A DNA stretch of 64,000 nt from Saliniramus fredricksonii (GTDB lineage Bacteria > Pseudomonadota > Alphaproteobacteria > Rhizobiales > Beijerinckiaceae), in assembly GCF_900094735.1 (NCBI RefSeq), contig NZ_FMBM01000002.1, forward strand, positions 2,222,501-2,286,500, read 5' to 3'. The notes below the pieces were generated by a model. The model had not been told where the DNA came from, did not search any database, and saw nothing but the letters and a program-made list of their open reading frames with translations. Below, piece by piece: positions 16,963 through 25,508 of the stretch. The number at the start of each line of letters is the position of its first letter. The stretch's first letter is position 1. Position numbers and translations under genes: made by a program.

Positions 16963-17074
16963 GATCTCGTCTCCTCCTCGTGGCGCCGGCGGGCGCGCGT
17001 TCGTTCCGGGATCGCCATCGCCGGCGTCGCCGTCAAGCGGCGCGGATGCCCCAGCGGCATGGGGCTTGCGCCCA

Positions 17075-18370
17075 TCACGCGGCACCGATGACCGGTTCGA
17101 GCCCCGCAGCGACGTTCAGAAGCCGCCTGTCATGGCCGTTGCGGGTGACGAACATGATTCCCGCCGGGCGCGCCAGCCCGGGCATGGGCAGCGAGATACC
17201 GGTGAGATCGAACTGGTTGCCCCAGGTGGTGTTGCGCAGAATCAGCACATTGGCTTTCATGTAGCGCTCGAAATCGGCTTCGAGTTCGGCAATCGGCAGG
17301 GCCGATGTGGCGGTGGCGGGCAAAGCCACGACGTCCCAGGCCGCGAGGCGGGCATCCATGCGCGCGATCAACGCGTCGCGGGCGCGCATCAAGCGGATAT
17401 AGCCGGCTGCGGGCACCGTCGCGCCCATGCGGATGCGCGTGATCACCAGCGGATCGAACAGTTTGTCGTCGAAACCCAGATGATCGGCATGCACGGCAGC
17501 CGCCTCGATCGCCACCAGTGGCGCATCCGCCATCAATTCGCCCATTGCCTCCAGCAGATCCTCGATATCGATATCGACGATGCGTGCCCCCGCGCGCTCC
17601 AGCCGGGCAAGATTGGTCTCGAAGGCGCTCGCGACCATTTCCTCGGTCTGTGTGAACAGGCGTCCGCGCGGCACGCCGATGCGCAGGCCCGCCACATCCA
17701 TCGGTTCCGGCATCCACGGATCTTCCCCGGCCATGATCGCATCGGTCGCGACACAATCGGCGACGTTTCGCGCCAGCGGACCGATCGAATCGAGCGCATA
17801 GGACAGCGGATAGGCTCCCTCCTTCGGCACCCGCCGTGCCGTCGGCTTGAAGCCGACGCAGCCGTTGAGCGAGGCGGGGATGCGGACCGAGCCGCCGGTA
17901 TCGGTGCCGATGGCAATCTCCGCCGTGCCCTCGCCGACGCCGACGCCGGCACCGGAGGAGGAACCGCCGGGGATGCGGTCCGGATCGGCGGCGCAGCCGG
18001 GCGTGCCGTAATGCGGGTTGATGCCGATTCCGGAGAAAGCGAATTCCGACATGTTCGTCTTGCCCGTAATCACCGCGCCTGCCCGGCGCAACCGCGCGAC
18101 AATGGGCGCATCGGCGGTCGCGGGGGCCGCGTCGCGCAGAATCACCGAACCCGCGAGCGTCGTCTCGCCGGCCACGTCGAACAGATCCTTGATCGAGACG
18201 ATGCGCCCGTCGAGTGGACCGAGGCTGATCCCGGCCCTGCGGCGCGCATCCGCCGCATCGGCGGCAAGCCGCGCCTGCTCCTTGTAGAGCTTCGTATAGA
18301 CCTTTTCATCGCGGGCGCGCGCATCGAGACGGGCGAGAATGGCTTCGAGCTGGTCGCGGATCGTGTTCAT
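17075..18370 (-). CDS. Amidase (amidase signature family)
   Basis: A 431-residue amidase-signature enzyme that hydrolyses a C-N amide bond. The Ser-cisSer-Lys catalytic triad is visible: Lys in [12 protein letters not shown], the serine-rich [22 protein letters not shown] loop, and [19 protein letters not shown] with the nucleophile region. The start at 18370 overlaps the stop of the upstream membrane protein gene by ATGA, so the two are coupled. The substrate is unknown. The nearby hydantoinase-type genes on the other strand make a role in breaking down nitrogen heterocycle products possible, but this is only inference. Confidence 0.9.
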   Translation of the reverse strand: MNTIRDQLEAILARLDARARDEKVYTKLYKEQARLAADAADARRRAGISLGPLDGRIVSIKDLFDVAGETTLAGSVILRDAAPATADAPIVARLRRAGAVITGKTNMSEFAFSGIGINPHYGTPGCAADPDRIPGGSSSGAGVGVGEGTAEIAIGTDTGGSVRIPASLNGCVGFKPTARRVPKEGAYPLSYALDSIGPLARNVADCVATDAIMAGEDPWMPEPMDVAGLRIGVPRGRLFTQTEEMVASAFETNLARLERAGARIVDIDIEDLLEAMGELMADAPLVAIEAAAVHADHLGFDDKLFDPLVITRIRMGATVPAAGYIRLMRARDALIARMDARLAAWDVVALPATATSALPIAELEADFERYMKANVLILRNTTWGNQFDLTGISLPMPGLARPAGIMFVTRNGHDRRLLNVAAGLEPVIGAA

Positions 18371-19200
18371 GATGGCCTTCCGGAACGGGCGGTGATGCGG
18401 ATTTGCGCTTGCCGTCGGCGTGCGATCAGCATGACGGCGCAATTCCATATCACGGCAACGACGAGCCCGCCCGTCAAGGCGAACGCCGACCCAAACGGGA
18501 TTGCCGCCACGCTCACGCTGCCCACGGCGATGCCGAATCCCATCAGCCCGGGAAAGCCGTTAAGCATCACCTGCCCCGTCGCCGCACCGCCGATACGCGG
18601 ATGCAGGATGATCACGAGCGAGCTCAGAACCAGCGGCAGAATGGCGAGGACACCCGCCACCGAGGGCCCCGCGAGGCGCCCCGATGTCACCACTGCGGCG
18701 ACGAGCAGCATCACCGTGATTGCGCGCAAAGGCAGATCGAAGGGCGTGCGCGGCGCCGGCGGCGGACGCTCGTTGCCGAGCTTGCGGCGAATAGCGAGAA
18801 AGGCGGCGGTGAAGACGAAGGCGCTGATCGCGAGCGTAGCCGGCAGGCCCGGATCGATGCTGCGCATGACGAAGACCGCCCCGCCCCAGCCCGCGAACCC
18901 CGCAAGCAATGCCGGGGCCAGTCGCCGCCCCGGCGCGACCGTGGCATAAGCGAGGACGAAGAAGGCATTGCCGACATTCACCTGCATGCCGATCCGGGCG
19001 ACTTCCGCGAGAAAGCCGGGCCCGTGATCCATGGCGAGATAGACGAAATTCGGCCCGGCGGAGAGCGGCAGCGTCGCGATCATCGCCCCGGCCAGCGGCC
19101 CGCTGCGTTCGACAACGAAGGACGCCGTGACCACGAGCAGGGCACTTGCCAGCATTTTCAGCAGGAGTTGCAGCCAGAAGGGATCATCGAGACCGGGCAT
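18367..19200 (-). CDS. Hypothetical integral membrane protein
   Basis: About 277 residues with roughly eight hydrophobic segments, a GPNFVYLAMDHGP loop near residues 49-61 and a basic C-terminus. I do not recognise a specific family by eye. It has the look of an uncharacterised transporter-like membrane protein. The ATG at 19200 was preferred to the GTG at 19215 because a weak AGGT site precedes the former and none precedes the latter. It is translationally coupled to the downstream amidase, which suggests uptake or export of the amidase substrate or product. Confidence 0.7.
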   Translation of the reverse strand: MPGLDDPFWLQLLLKMLASALLVVTASFVVERSGPLAGAMIATLPLSAGPNFVYLAMDHGPGFLAEVARIGMQVNVGNAFFVLAYATVAPGRRLAPALLAGFAGWGGAVFVMRSIDPGLPATLAISAFVFTAAFLAIRRKLGNERPPPAPRTPFDLPLRAITVMLLVAAVVTSGRLAGPSVAGVLAILPLVLSSLVIILHPRIGGAATGQVMLNGFPGLMGFGIAVGSVSVAAIPFGSAFALTGGLVVAVIWNCAVMLIARRRQAQIRITARSGRPS

Positions 19201-19338
19201 TTCACGACCTGCCACAGTGAGAAATTTTGAAAAACATGTTAGCCTGTCATTTAACTGCCGTTTTTCGGCACTATGTCCATCTCAATCGTCATGCGGCGCG
19301 TAACTTGCCGCAGAAATAATAAACGCTTGGGGAAAATC

Positions 19339-19620
19339 ATGCTTGCCGATCACAATATTGCACCGAACGATGCCGCTGTCGAAGCCTCGCGCCGCGCCTG
19401 CGCCTTCAATCTCTTCCGCCGGCGTGAAGCGCCTGATCTGTTCTGCGCCGTTCCTGAAGACCGTGTCGTCCCGCCCTTCATCGCGGGAGAGGATTGGGAA
19501 TTCGGCGGGCGCATCGCCGCTGATTCGCGTGAACAGCCCGGCTTCGACGGCAGCATCGCCTCCCGCGCGGCGCGCTTCAACGGTTTCTATCTCTTCCAGG
19601 GCTGGAACCACTGCAAGTGA
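19339..19620 (+). CDS. Hypothetical protein
   Basis: A 93-residue protein with no recognised family. It is rich in Phe, Arg and acidic residues (AFNLFRRREAPDLFCAVPED, then GEDWEFGGRI), with no signal peptide or membrane helix. It is probably cytosolic. A TGGGGA ribosome site lies about 5 bases before the ATG at 19339; the same frame could extend to 19273. The 100 bases upstream are AT-rich and form the divergent promoter region with the membrane protein gene to the left. Confidence 0.6.
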   Translation: MLADHNIAPNDAAVEASRRACAFNLFRRREAPDLFCAVPEDRVVPPFIAGEDWEFGGRIAADSREQPGFDGSIASRAARFNGFYLFQGWNHCK

Positions 19621-19802
19621 GCCAAGTGACTGAGCTTGGCGGGCCGCGCCTGCCGGTCACGCTCCCACATCACATCGAAACCACCCCGCACCGGCTTCGG
19701 CGCGGGGTTGCGCCGTTGTGCCCGTCGATGAGAGCTTGACAGTGCACTGCCCCTGCGTCAGCGTCATTTTGTTGAAGATTTCTCGAAATCTCGAAGGTTC
19801 GA

Positions 19803-20483
19803 ATGTTCGGTCGGGGCAGACAGGACGAGGAAGCAAGCGTCGTGCGCCTGCTGGCGGCGCAGCTGCGGCGTGATATCGCCTTTGGCATTCTCGCACCGGA
19901 TACCCGCCTCAAGATCGACGATCTGCGCGCCCGTTACGGGGGCTCTGCCCATTCCTTTCGCGAAGCGCTGACCCTGCTCGCCGGTGAAGGGATCGTTGAA
20001 TCACATGCCCAGCGCGGCTTTCGCGTCGCCTCCGCCACCGGCGCCGATCTCGAAGACATTCAACGCATGCGCGCACGCATCGAAACGCTGGGGCTCGAAT
20101 GGTCCCTCGCCCATGCCGATGCGAGCTGGGAGGCCGAACTCGTCGCCACGCGCCATACGCTCGGCCGCGCCGTCGAGGCGGTGCGCCACGAACCAGCCTC
20201 GGAAGCGCTCGCCTGGGATGAAGCGGTATCGCGCTTCCACGCGACGCTCGTCGCCAATTGCCGCTCGCCCCGCCTGATCGCCTTTCAGGAGCGCCTCGCG
20301 CTGGAGAGCCGGCGGTTTCGCCTCGCCGCCCTGATCGAGGGGTGCATCGACCACGATGCGGAGAAAGCCACGCGTGCGCAGATCGTCGAGGCCGTTCTCG
20401 CGCGCGATACCGAAGCGGCGCTGGCTTGTCTGACACGCCTTTTCCAGCCGGCAGCCGGGGCCGGCACGGAATCATCGCAATAA
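19803..20483 (+). CDS. GntR family transcriptional regulator (FCD type)
   Basis: A 226-residue regulator with an N-terminal winged helix (about residues 12-76: QLRRDIAFGILAPDTRLKI, then RYGGSAHSFREALTLLAGEG and GFRVA). The C-terminal all-helical FCD ligand domain contains the metal/ligand histidine in SRFHATLVANC. It lies 23 bases before the ABC importer and hydantoinase genes on the same strand and probably controls them in response to the substrate. The recognition helix is slightly unusual, with SAHSFREAL in place of the common SRTPVREAL. The sequence just before the start contains a repeated TCTCGAA that could be an operator. Confidence 0.88.
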   Translation: MFGRGRQDEEASVVRLLAAQLRRDIAFGILAPDTRLKIDDLRARYGGSAHSFREALTLLAGEGIVESHAQRGFRVASATGADLEDIQRMRARIETLGLEWSLAHADASWEAELVATRHTLGRAVEAVRHEPASEALAWDEAVSRFHATLVANCRSPRLIAFQERLALESRRFRLAALIEGCIDHDAEKATRAQIVEAVLARDTEAALACLTRLFQPAAGAGTESSQ

Positions 20484-20506
20484 CCGGCCATCACGGGAGG
20501 ACCATC

Positions 20507-21535
20507 ATGATACGTCTTACACGCAGAGGCTTCGGCGGCATCATCGCCGGCGGGCTCGCAACCGCGACATTCGCACGCAGCCGCGCCTTCGCCCAGGGCA
20601 CGCCGATACGCGTCGGCCTGCTTTCGCTGACCTCGCATGCCCCCTCGATCATCGCGGCCGCCAAGGGCTATTTCGCCGATCAGGGGCTCGATGTCGAATT
20701 CGTCTCCTTCCAGGCGGCGCAGCCAATGGCCGTGGCGATCGCCTCGGACGACGTCGATTTCGGCGTGACCGCAATTTCCGGCGGGCTGATCAGCCTTGCA
20801 GAGCGTGGCGCGGTGAAGGTGATCGGCGGCGCGCTTCAGGAAAGCACCAATGTCGAGGGTCAGAAAATCCTCGTTTCGAAAGCGGCCTACGAATCCGGCG
20901 TGACGACGCCGGCGGATCTCGTCGGCAAGCGCTATGGCATCACCACGGCGGGCTCGTCCTTCCATTACATGGCCCACAAGATCGCCGACGGTGAAGGCTT
21001 CGCCCGCGATTCGCTGGAACTGGTGCCGCTCAACGGGGTTCCGGCCGTGATCGCCTCGCTGCGTTCGGGCCAGGTCGACGCGTGGTCGATCGTGCCCAAC
21101 ATTGCCGGCGCGCTGGTACGAAGCGGTGATGTCTTCGAGATCGGCGAGATTTCCGATTACATCGAGGATTATCAGGTCACGACCGTGTTCACCTCCTCGC
21201 GCATGGCTGCGGAAGAACCCGATACCGTGCGCAGCTTCCTTGCGGGATTCTCGCGCGGGGTCGACGACTATAATGCCGCGCTCGTCGACAAGACCATGAG
21301 CGAGGGCGAGGTCGCCGAGATCAGCCGCATGATCCACGAATACGTCTATACGGATCGCCCGTTCGAGGATGCCGATGCGGCCATTCGCGCCGGCGCGATG
21401 CGGGTCAACGCGGATGCGCGCATGAACCTGACCAGCATCGAGGATCAGCTCGCATGGTTCGTCTCGGAGGGGCTGGTGCCCGCCGATGCCTCGATCGAGA
21501 CGCTGGTCGATACCAGCTTCGTCGAAACCTACTGA
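20507..21535 (+). CDS. ABC transporter substrate-binding protein (SsuA/NMT1-like)
   Basis: A 342-residue periplasmic binding protein. The twin-arginine-type signal TRRGFGGIIAGGLATATFA ends near FAQ at residue 30. It is followed by the fold start IRVGLLSLTSHAPSIIAAAKGYFADQGLDVEFV, typical of the SsuA/NMT1/TauA group that binds small nitrogen- or sulfur-containing molecules. A GGGAGG ribosome site precedes the ATG at 20507. It is the first gene of a three-part importer and is followed by a strong hairpin. The ligand is unknown; hydantoin- or oxoproline-like compounds are suggested by the downstream enzymes. Confidence 0.92.
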   Translation: MIRLTRRGFGGIIAGGLATATFARSRAFAQGTPIRVGLLSLTSHAPSIIAAAKGYFADQGLDVEFVSFQAAQPMAVAIASDDVDFGVTAISGGLISLAERGAVKVIGGALQESTNVEGQKILVSKAAYESGVTTPADLVGKRYGITTAGSSFHYMAHKIADGEGFARDSLELVPLNGVPAVIASLRSGQVDAWSIVPNIAGALVRSGDVFEIGEISDYIEDYQVTTVFTSSRMAAEEPDTVRSFLAGFSRGVDDYNAALVDKTMSEGEVAEISRMIHEYVYTDRPFEDADAAIRAGAMRVNADARMNLTSIEDQLAWFVSEGLVPADASIETLVDTSFVETY

Positions 21536-21546
21536 GCAAGCCTTTG

Positions 21547-21574
21547 GGGCCGCCGCCCTTCACGGCGGCGGTCC
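21547..21574 (+). terminator. Strong intergenic hairpin after the binding-protein gene
   Basis: GGGCCGCCGCC at 21547-21557 pairs with GGCGGCGGTCC at 21564-21574 around the loop CTTCAC, with one G-T wobble. It is not followed by a T-run. It separates the binding-protein gene from the ATPase and permease genes. Such hairpins often let the binding protein be made in excess by protecting its mRNA 3' end or partly stopping transcription. Confidence 0.6.
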
Positions 21575-21600
21575 TATTACCATAGCCGGCGGGACCCATC

Positions 21601-22371
21601 ATGGAATTGCGGATCGAAGGCGTCAGCCACGATTACGGCGAGACGGAAGTCTTGCGTGATATCAGCTTCAGCGTCGCGCCTGGCGAGATCGTTTGCATCA
21701 TCGGCCCGTCGGGCTGCGGAAAATCCACGCTCCTGCGCTTCATTGGCGGGCTGGAGCGCCCCGATCATGGCGAGGTGCTGATCGCCGGGGAGCCGCCTGC
21801 CGATTCGCTCAACCCCCTCACGTACATTTTCCAGGATTTCGCGCTGCTACCCTGGCGCAGTGTCGCGGGCAATGTCAGCCTCGTCCTGGAAGATCACGGC
21901 ATTCGCGGCGCGCAATCGCGGGCGATCATCGACGATGTGCTGGCGCGGACCAAACTCTCGGAATTCGCCAATGCCTGGCCGCGTCAGCTCTCCGGCGGCA
22001 TGAAACAGCGCGTTGCCATCGCCCGCGCCCTCGCGGTGCGGCCCGCCGTGATGCTGATGGACGAGCCGCTCTCGGCGCTCGACAGCCAGACCCGCGAATT
22101 GCTGCTCGACGATCTCATCGATCTGTGGAAGCGCGAACGCTTCTCGGCGGCCTATGTCACGCATAATCTTGCGGAAGCCGTGCGGCTCGGGCATCGCATC
22201 ATGGTGCTGTCGCGCCGGCCCGGGCGCATCCGCGAAATGGTCTCCATCGATATCCCGCTGGACGAGCGGCCCGAGCGTGTGCTCGAATTGGAGAAGGTCC
22301 AGCGGCGCCTCTGGGAGGCCATGCGCGACGAGGCCCGCGCGGCGGACAGGGAGCTCTCCGATGCCGGCTGA
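21601..22371 (+). CDS. ABC transporter ATP-binding protein (SsuB/TauB-like)
   Basis: A 256-residue ABC ATPase with all motifs: Walker A GPSGCGKST at about residues 38-46, Q-loop in TYIFQDFALLPWR, signature LSGGMKQR, Walker B VMLMDEPLSALD and the switch histidine in AAYVTHNLAEAV. It energises the importer with the adjacent binding protein and permease. Its end overlaps the permease start by 11 bases. Confidence 0.95.
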   Translation: MELRIEGVSHDYGETEVLRDISFSVAPGEIVCIIGPSGCGKSTLLRFIGGLERPDHGEVLIAGEPPADSLNPLTYIFQDFALLPWRSVAGNVSLVLEDHGIRGAQSRAIIDDVLARTKLSEFANAWPRQLSGGMKQRVAIARALAVRPAVMLMDEPLSALDSQTRELLLDDLIDLWKRERFSAAYVTHNLAEAVRLGHRIMVLSRRPGRIREMVSIDIPLDERPERVLELEKVQRRLWEAMRDEARAADRELSDAG

Positions 22372-23251
22372 ATCCACGGCGCATGGCGCCCGCGCACGCG
22401 AGGCGAACCCGCAATCGGAGCCGCTGCGGGAAGTCCCACTCCAGAAGGCCGCACAGGGCGGCGCCGGGCTGCGGCCGGTACCATTTCGCGGCGGCGGCTT
22501 CACCCACAAGCCGCTGAGCCTGATCTCCCCGTTCGTTTTCGTCTCGCTCATCGGCCTGTGGGAGCTCGGTTCCCAGACCGGCTTCATCAGTCCGATCGCC
22601 CTCCCCGCCCCCTCGGCCGCCTTCGGCGCTTTCGTCGATCTGGTGCGCACGGGGACGCTGTGGCGTCATCTCGAGGCGAGTCTGTTCCGGCTGATCGTCG
22701 GCTGGACGCTCGGCACCGCCATCGGCGTCGCCGTGGGGCTCGCCATCGCATTGTTCTCGGTGATGCGCGCCGGGCTCTCGCCCGTGGTCTCGGCGCTGTT
22801 TCCGATCCCCAAGATCGCGCTTTTGCCGCTTTTCATCGTCTGGTTCGGCATCGGCGAGGGCTCGAAGGTTGCCACGATCCTGTTCGGCGCTTTTTTCCCA
22901 ACCGTGATCGCGACCTATGGCGGCGTCGACAATGTCGACCGCAATCTCATCCGGATGGGTCAGTCGTTCGGGCTGTCCTGGCTTTCGATCGTGCGCAAGA
23001 TCATCATTCCCGGCGCGATGCCCGCGATTCTCTCGGGCTTCCGGATCTCGGCCTCGATTGCCATCGTTCTGCTGGTCGCCGCCGAGATGATCGGCGCGCA
23101 ATTCGGGATCGGCGCCTATATCCTCATGGCCGGATCGCTGTTTGCCATCGAGCAGCTCATCGCCGGCGTCGCCATGCTCTCGATCCTGGGGCTGACCATC
23201 AGCTGGCTTATCGGGCGGGCCGAGCGCTTCTTCCTCACCTGGAGGACCTGA
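22361..23251 (+). CDS. ABC transporter permease (SsuC/TauC-like)
   Basis: A 296-residue inner-membrane permease. After a 50-residue hydrophilic N-terminus come about six hydrophobic segments. The EAA loop reads GQSFGLSWLSIVRKIIIPGAMPAILSG, the standard contact point with the ATPase. The ATG at 22361 lies inside the ATPase gene and is in frame; the same frame stays open far upstream but only as an overlap. The N-terminal extension is somewhat longer than usual. Confidence 0.93.
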   Translation: MPAESTAHGARAREANPQSEPLREVPLQKAAQGGAGLRPVPFRGGGFTHKPLSLISPFVFVSLIGLWELGSQTGFISPIALPAPSAAFGAFVDLVRTGTLWRHLEASLFRLIVGWTLGTAIGVAVGLAIALFSVMRAGLSPVVSALFPIPKIALLPLFIVWFGIGEGSKVATILFGAFFPTVIATYGGVDNVDRNLIRMGQSFGLSWLSIVRKIIIPGAMPAILSGFRISASIAIVLLVAAEMIGAQFGIGAYILMAGSLFAIEQLIAGVAMLSILGLTISWLIGRAERFFLTWRT

Positions 23252-23381
23252 AAAGACCTGCCGGCTGCCATCGGTTTCGGTGAAGACCCGAACCGGATGG
23301 GTGGTTTCCACACTTGCCCCTGCGTCATGCTTGGGCAGACTGCGCCTTCAAGAGGAAACAGGACGGCAAGCGGGGGCGCAA

Positions 23382-25508
23382 GTGAGCGAGGCGCAGGGAA
23401 ATCAGGCGAAAGCGGCGGGCATGATCCCGCCCTGGCGCATCGGCGTCGATGTCGGCGGCACCTTTACCGATCTGGTCATGGTCGATGCGCAAGGCGCGCT
23501 GATGATCGTGAAAACGCCATCGGTTCCCGCGAATCCGGGCGAGGGCGTGCTTGACGCTGTGCGCAAGGCGGCAGCGAACCTGGCCATGCCGGTCGAGGGT
23601 TTCCTCGCACAATGCCGGCTCTTCGTGCACGGCTCCACGGTCGCCACCAACACCGTGCTCGAAGGCAAGGGCGCGAAGGTCGGGCTCCTGACCACTCATG
23701 GCTTTCGCGACAGCCTGGAAATCCGGCGCGGCATTCGTGACAATCCCTGGGATCACCGCAAACCCTTCCCACCGGTTCTGGTGCCGCGTTATCTCCGCCT
23801 GCCCGTGCGCGGGCGCCTCGACAGTGAGGGTGCGGAAGTCGCGCCGATCGCGGTCGCCGATGCCGTCGCCGCCGGTGAGATCTTCACCCGCGAGGGTGTC
23901 GAGGCGGTGGCGATCTGCCTGTTCAACGCCTATGCCGATGGCCGCCACGAAGACGAAGCGGCGCGGGCGCTGGCCGAAAGCTGGTCCGGCGAATGGGTCA
24001 GCCGCTCCAGCGCCATCGCGCCGACGATCGGCGAATACGAGCGCAGCTCCACGGCCGTCATGAACGCCTATGTCGCGCCGCGCGTCGTCACCTATCTGCG
24101 CGATCTGGCCAAGGAATTGCAGCGCCTCGGCCTGCCCGGCGCGCTCTTGATGAGCCAGAGCAATGGCGGCGTCGTCTCCGTCGACCAGATCGCCGACCGG
24201 CCCGTCAATCTCGTTCTTTCCGGCCCCGCCGCCGGTGTGGGCGCAATGACGCTCGCGGCCAATGCGCTGGGCGACGACAACCTGATCTCGATGGAGATCG
24301 GCGGCACATCCTGCGACGTCGCCCTGATGAGCGCGGGCCAGGTGGCGACGAGCGATGCGCTCGAAATCGACGGCTATCATCTCGCCATACCCTCCGTCGA
24401 AATCCATACGGTCGGCGCGGGCGGGGGCACCATTGCCGGAGTCGATGCGGCCGGGATGCTGTTTGCCGGGCCCAAGGGCGCCGGCGCGCGTCCCGGACCG
24501 GCCTGTTACGGCCATGGCGGCACCGAGCCGACCGTCACCGATGCGCAACTCGTGCTCGGACGTCTGGCGCCCGGCGCCTATGCCGGCGGCTCTGTCACTC
24601 TGGACCAGGAGCGCGCCCGCGAGGCGATCCGCACGCGCGTCGCCGAGCCGCTTGGAATCAGCATCGAGGATGCCGCGTCAGGCATCATCCGGCTGGTCGA
24701 GCAGCATCTGCTGCATGCAGTGGAGCGGATTTCCGTACAGCGCGGCTTCAACCCCGCCGGATTCACCCTCGTCCCGGCAGGCGGCGCCGGGCCACTGCAC
24801 GGGCCGAGCGTCGCGGCGATGCTGGGGGCCAGACGCGTCTATGTGCCCCGGCAGGCCGGCGCCTTCTGCGCCATGGGGCTTTTGCAATCAGATGTCCGGC
24901 AGGATTACATCCAGGTCTTCATGCGCGATCTCGACGGGGATGTTGCCGCGGCCACGCAGGTTGCGAAGGCCGCGCAGGACGGTTTCGCACAGCTGCGCGC
25001 CCGCGCGAACGAGGCGCTCACCCGGGAAGGCTTTACCGGTGATCAGGCCGCCTACCGGCGCGCGCTGGACCTGCGCTATCGCGGCCAGCAATCGGATCTT
25101 CGCGTGGAATTGCCCGATGGCGAGGCTTTCGATCCGGCCCTGGTGCGCCGGCTCTTCGAAGCAGAATATGCCCGCCAGTTCGGCCATATCCAGCCCGGCG
25201 GTGCCATCCAGATCACCAGCCTGCGCATGGCCGGTTTCGGCCTCCTGCCGCCGCTCGAAGCAGCATCGGCGCCGGCGAGTAACCAGGCGCCGCATCGGCG
25301 CGAAACCCGCCGGGTCTGGTTCCCCGATGGCTGGCGCGACACGGCAATCTATGACGGCTCCGATCTCGCACCCGGCCAGTCGATCGCCGGCCCCGCCATC
25401 GTCACCGAGCAGACCATGACCGCCATCGCCCGCGCCGGCGATACGCTCACAGTCGATGCGGCGGGCAATTTCATCATCGATCTCGCCGAGAGGGGAGCGC
25501 AGGCATGA
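23382..25508 (+). CDS. hyuA: Hydantoinase/oxoprolinase subunit A (HyuA-type)
   Basis: A large (about 708-residue) ATP-dependent hydantoinase/5-oxoprolinase alpha-type subunit. The actin-like ATPase start IGVDVGGTFTDLVMVDAQG is clear. It is followed by FVHGSTVATNTVLEGKGAKVGLLTT, then MEIGGTSCDVALM and a GAGGGTIAGVD loop in the second half. The GTG at 23382 has a GGGGG site upstream; an ATG at 23421 is a second choice. It is coupled to the B subunit by ATGA. Such pairs open cyclic imides or lactams using ATP. Whether the substrate is hydantoin, N-methylhydantoin or 5-oxoproline cannot be decided here. Confidence 0.92.
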   Translation: MSEAQGNQAKAAGMIPPWRIGVDVGGTFTDLVMVDAQGALMIVKTPSVPANPGEGVLDAVRKAAANLAMPVEGFLAQCRLFVHGSTVATNTVLEGKGAKVGLLTTHGFRDSLEIRRGIRDNPWDHRKPFPPVLVPRYLRLPVRGRLDSEGAEVAPIAVADAVAAGEIFTREGVEAVAICLFNAYADGRHEDEAARALAESWSGEWVSRSSAIAPTIGEYERSSTAVMNAYVAPRVVTYLRDLAKELQRLGLPGALLMSQSNGGVVSVDQIADRPVNLVLSGPAAGVGAMTLAANALGDDNLISMEIGGTSCDVALMSAGQVATSDALEIDGYHLAIPSVEIHTVGAGGGTIAGVDAAGMLFAGPKGAGARPGPACYGHGGTEPTVTDAQLVLGRLAPGAYAGGSVTLDQERAREAIRTRVAEPLGISIEDAASGIIRLVEQHLLHAVERISVQRGFNPAGFTLVPAGGAGPLHGPSVAAMLGARRVYVPRQAGAFCAMGLLQSDVRQDYIQVFMRDLDGDVAAATQVAKAAQDGFAQLRARANEALTREGFTGDQAAYRRALDLRYRGQQSDLRVELPDGEAFDPALVRRLFEAEYARQFGHIQPGGAIQITSLRMAGFGLLPPLEAASAPASNQAPHRRETRRVWFPDGWRDTAIYDGSDLAPGQSIAGPAIVTEQTMTAIARAGDTLTVDAAGNFIIDLAERGAQA

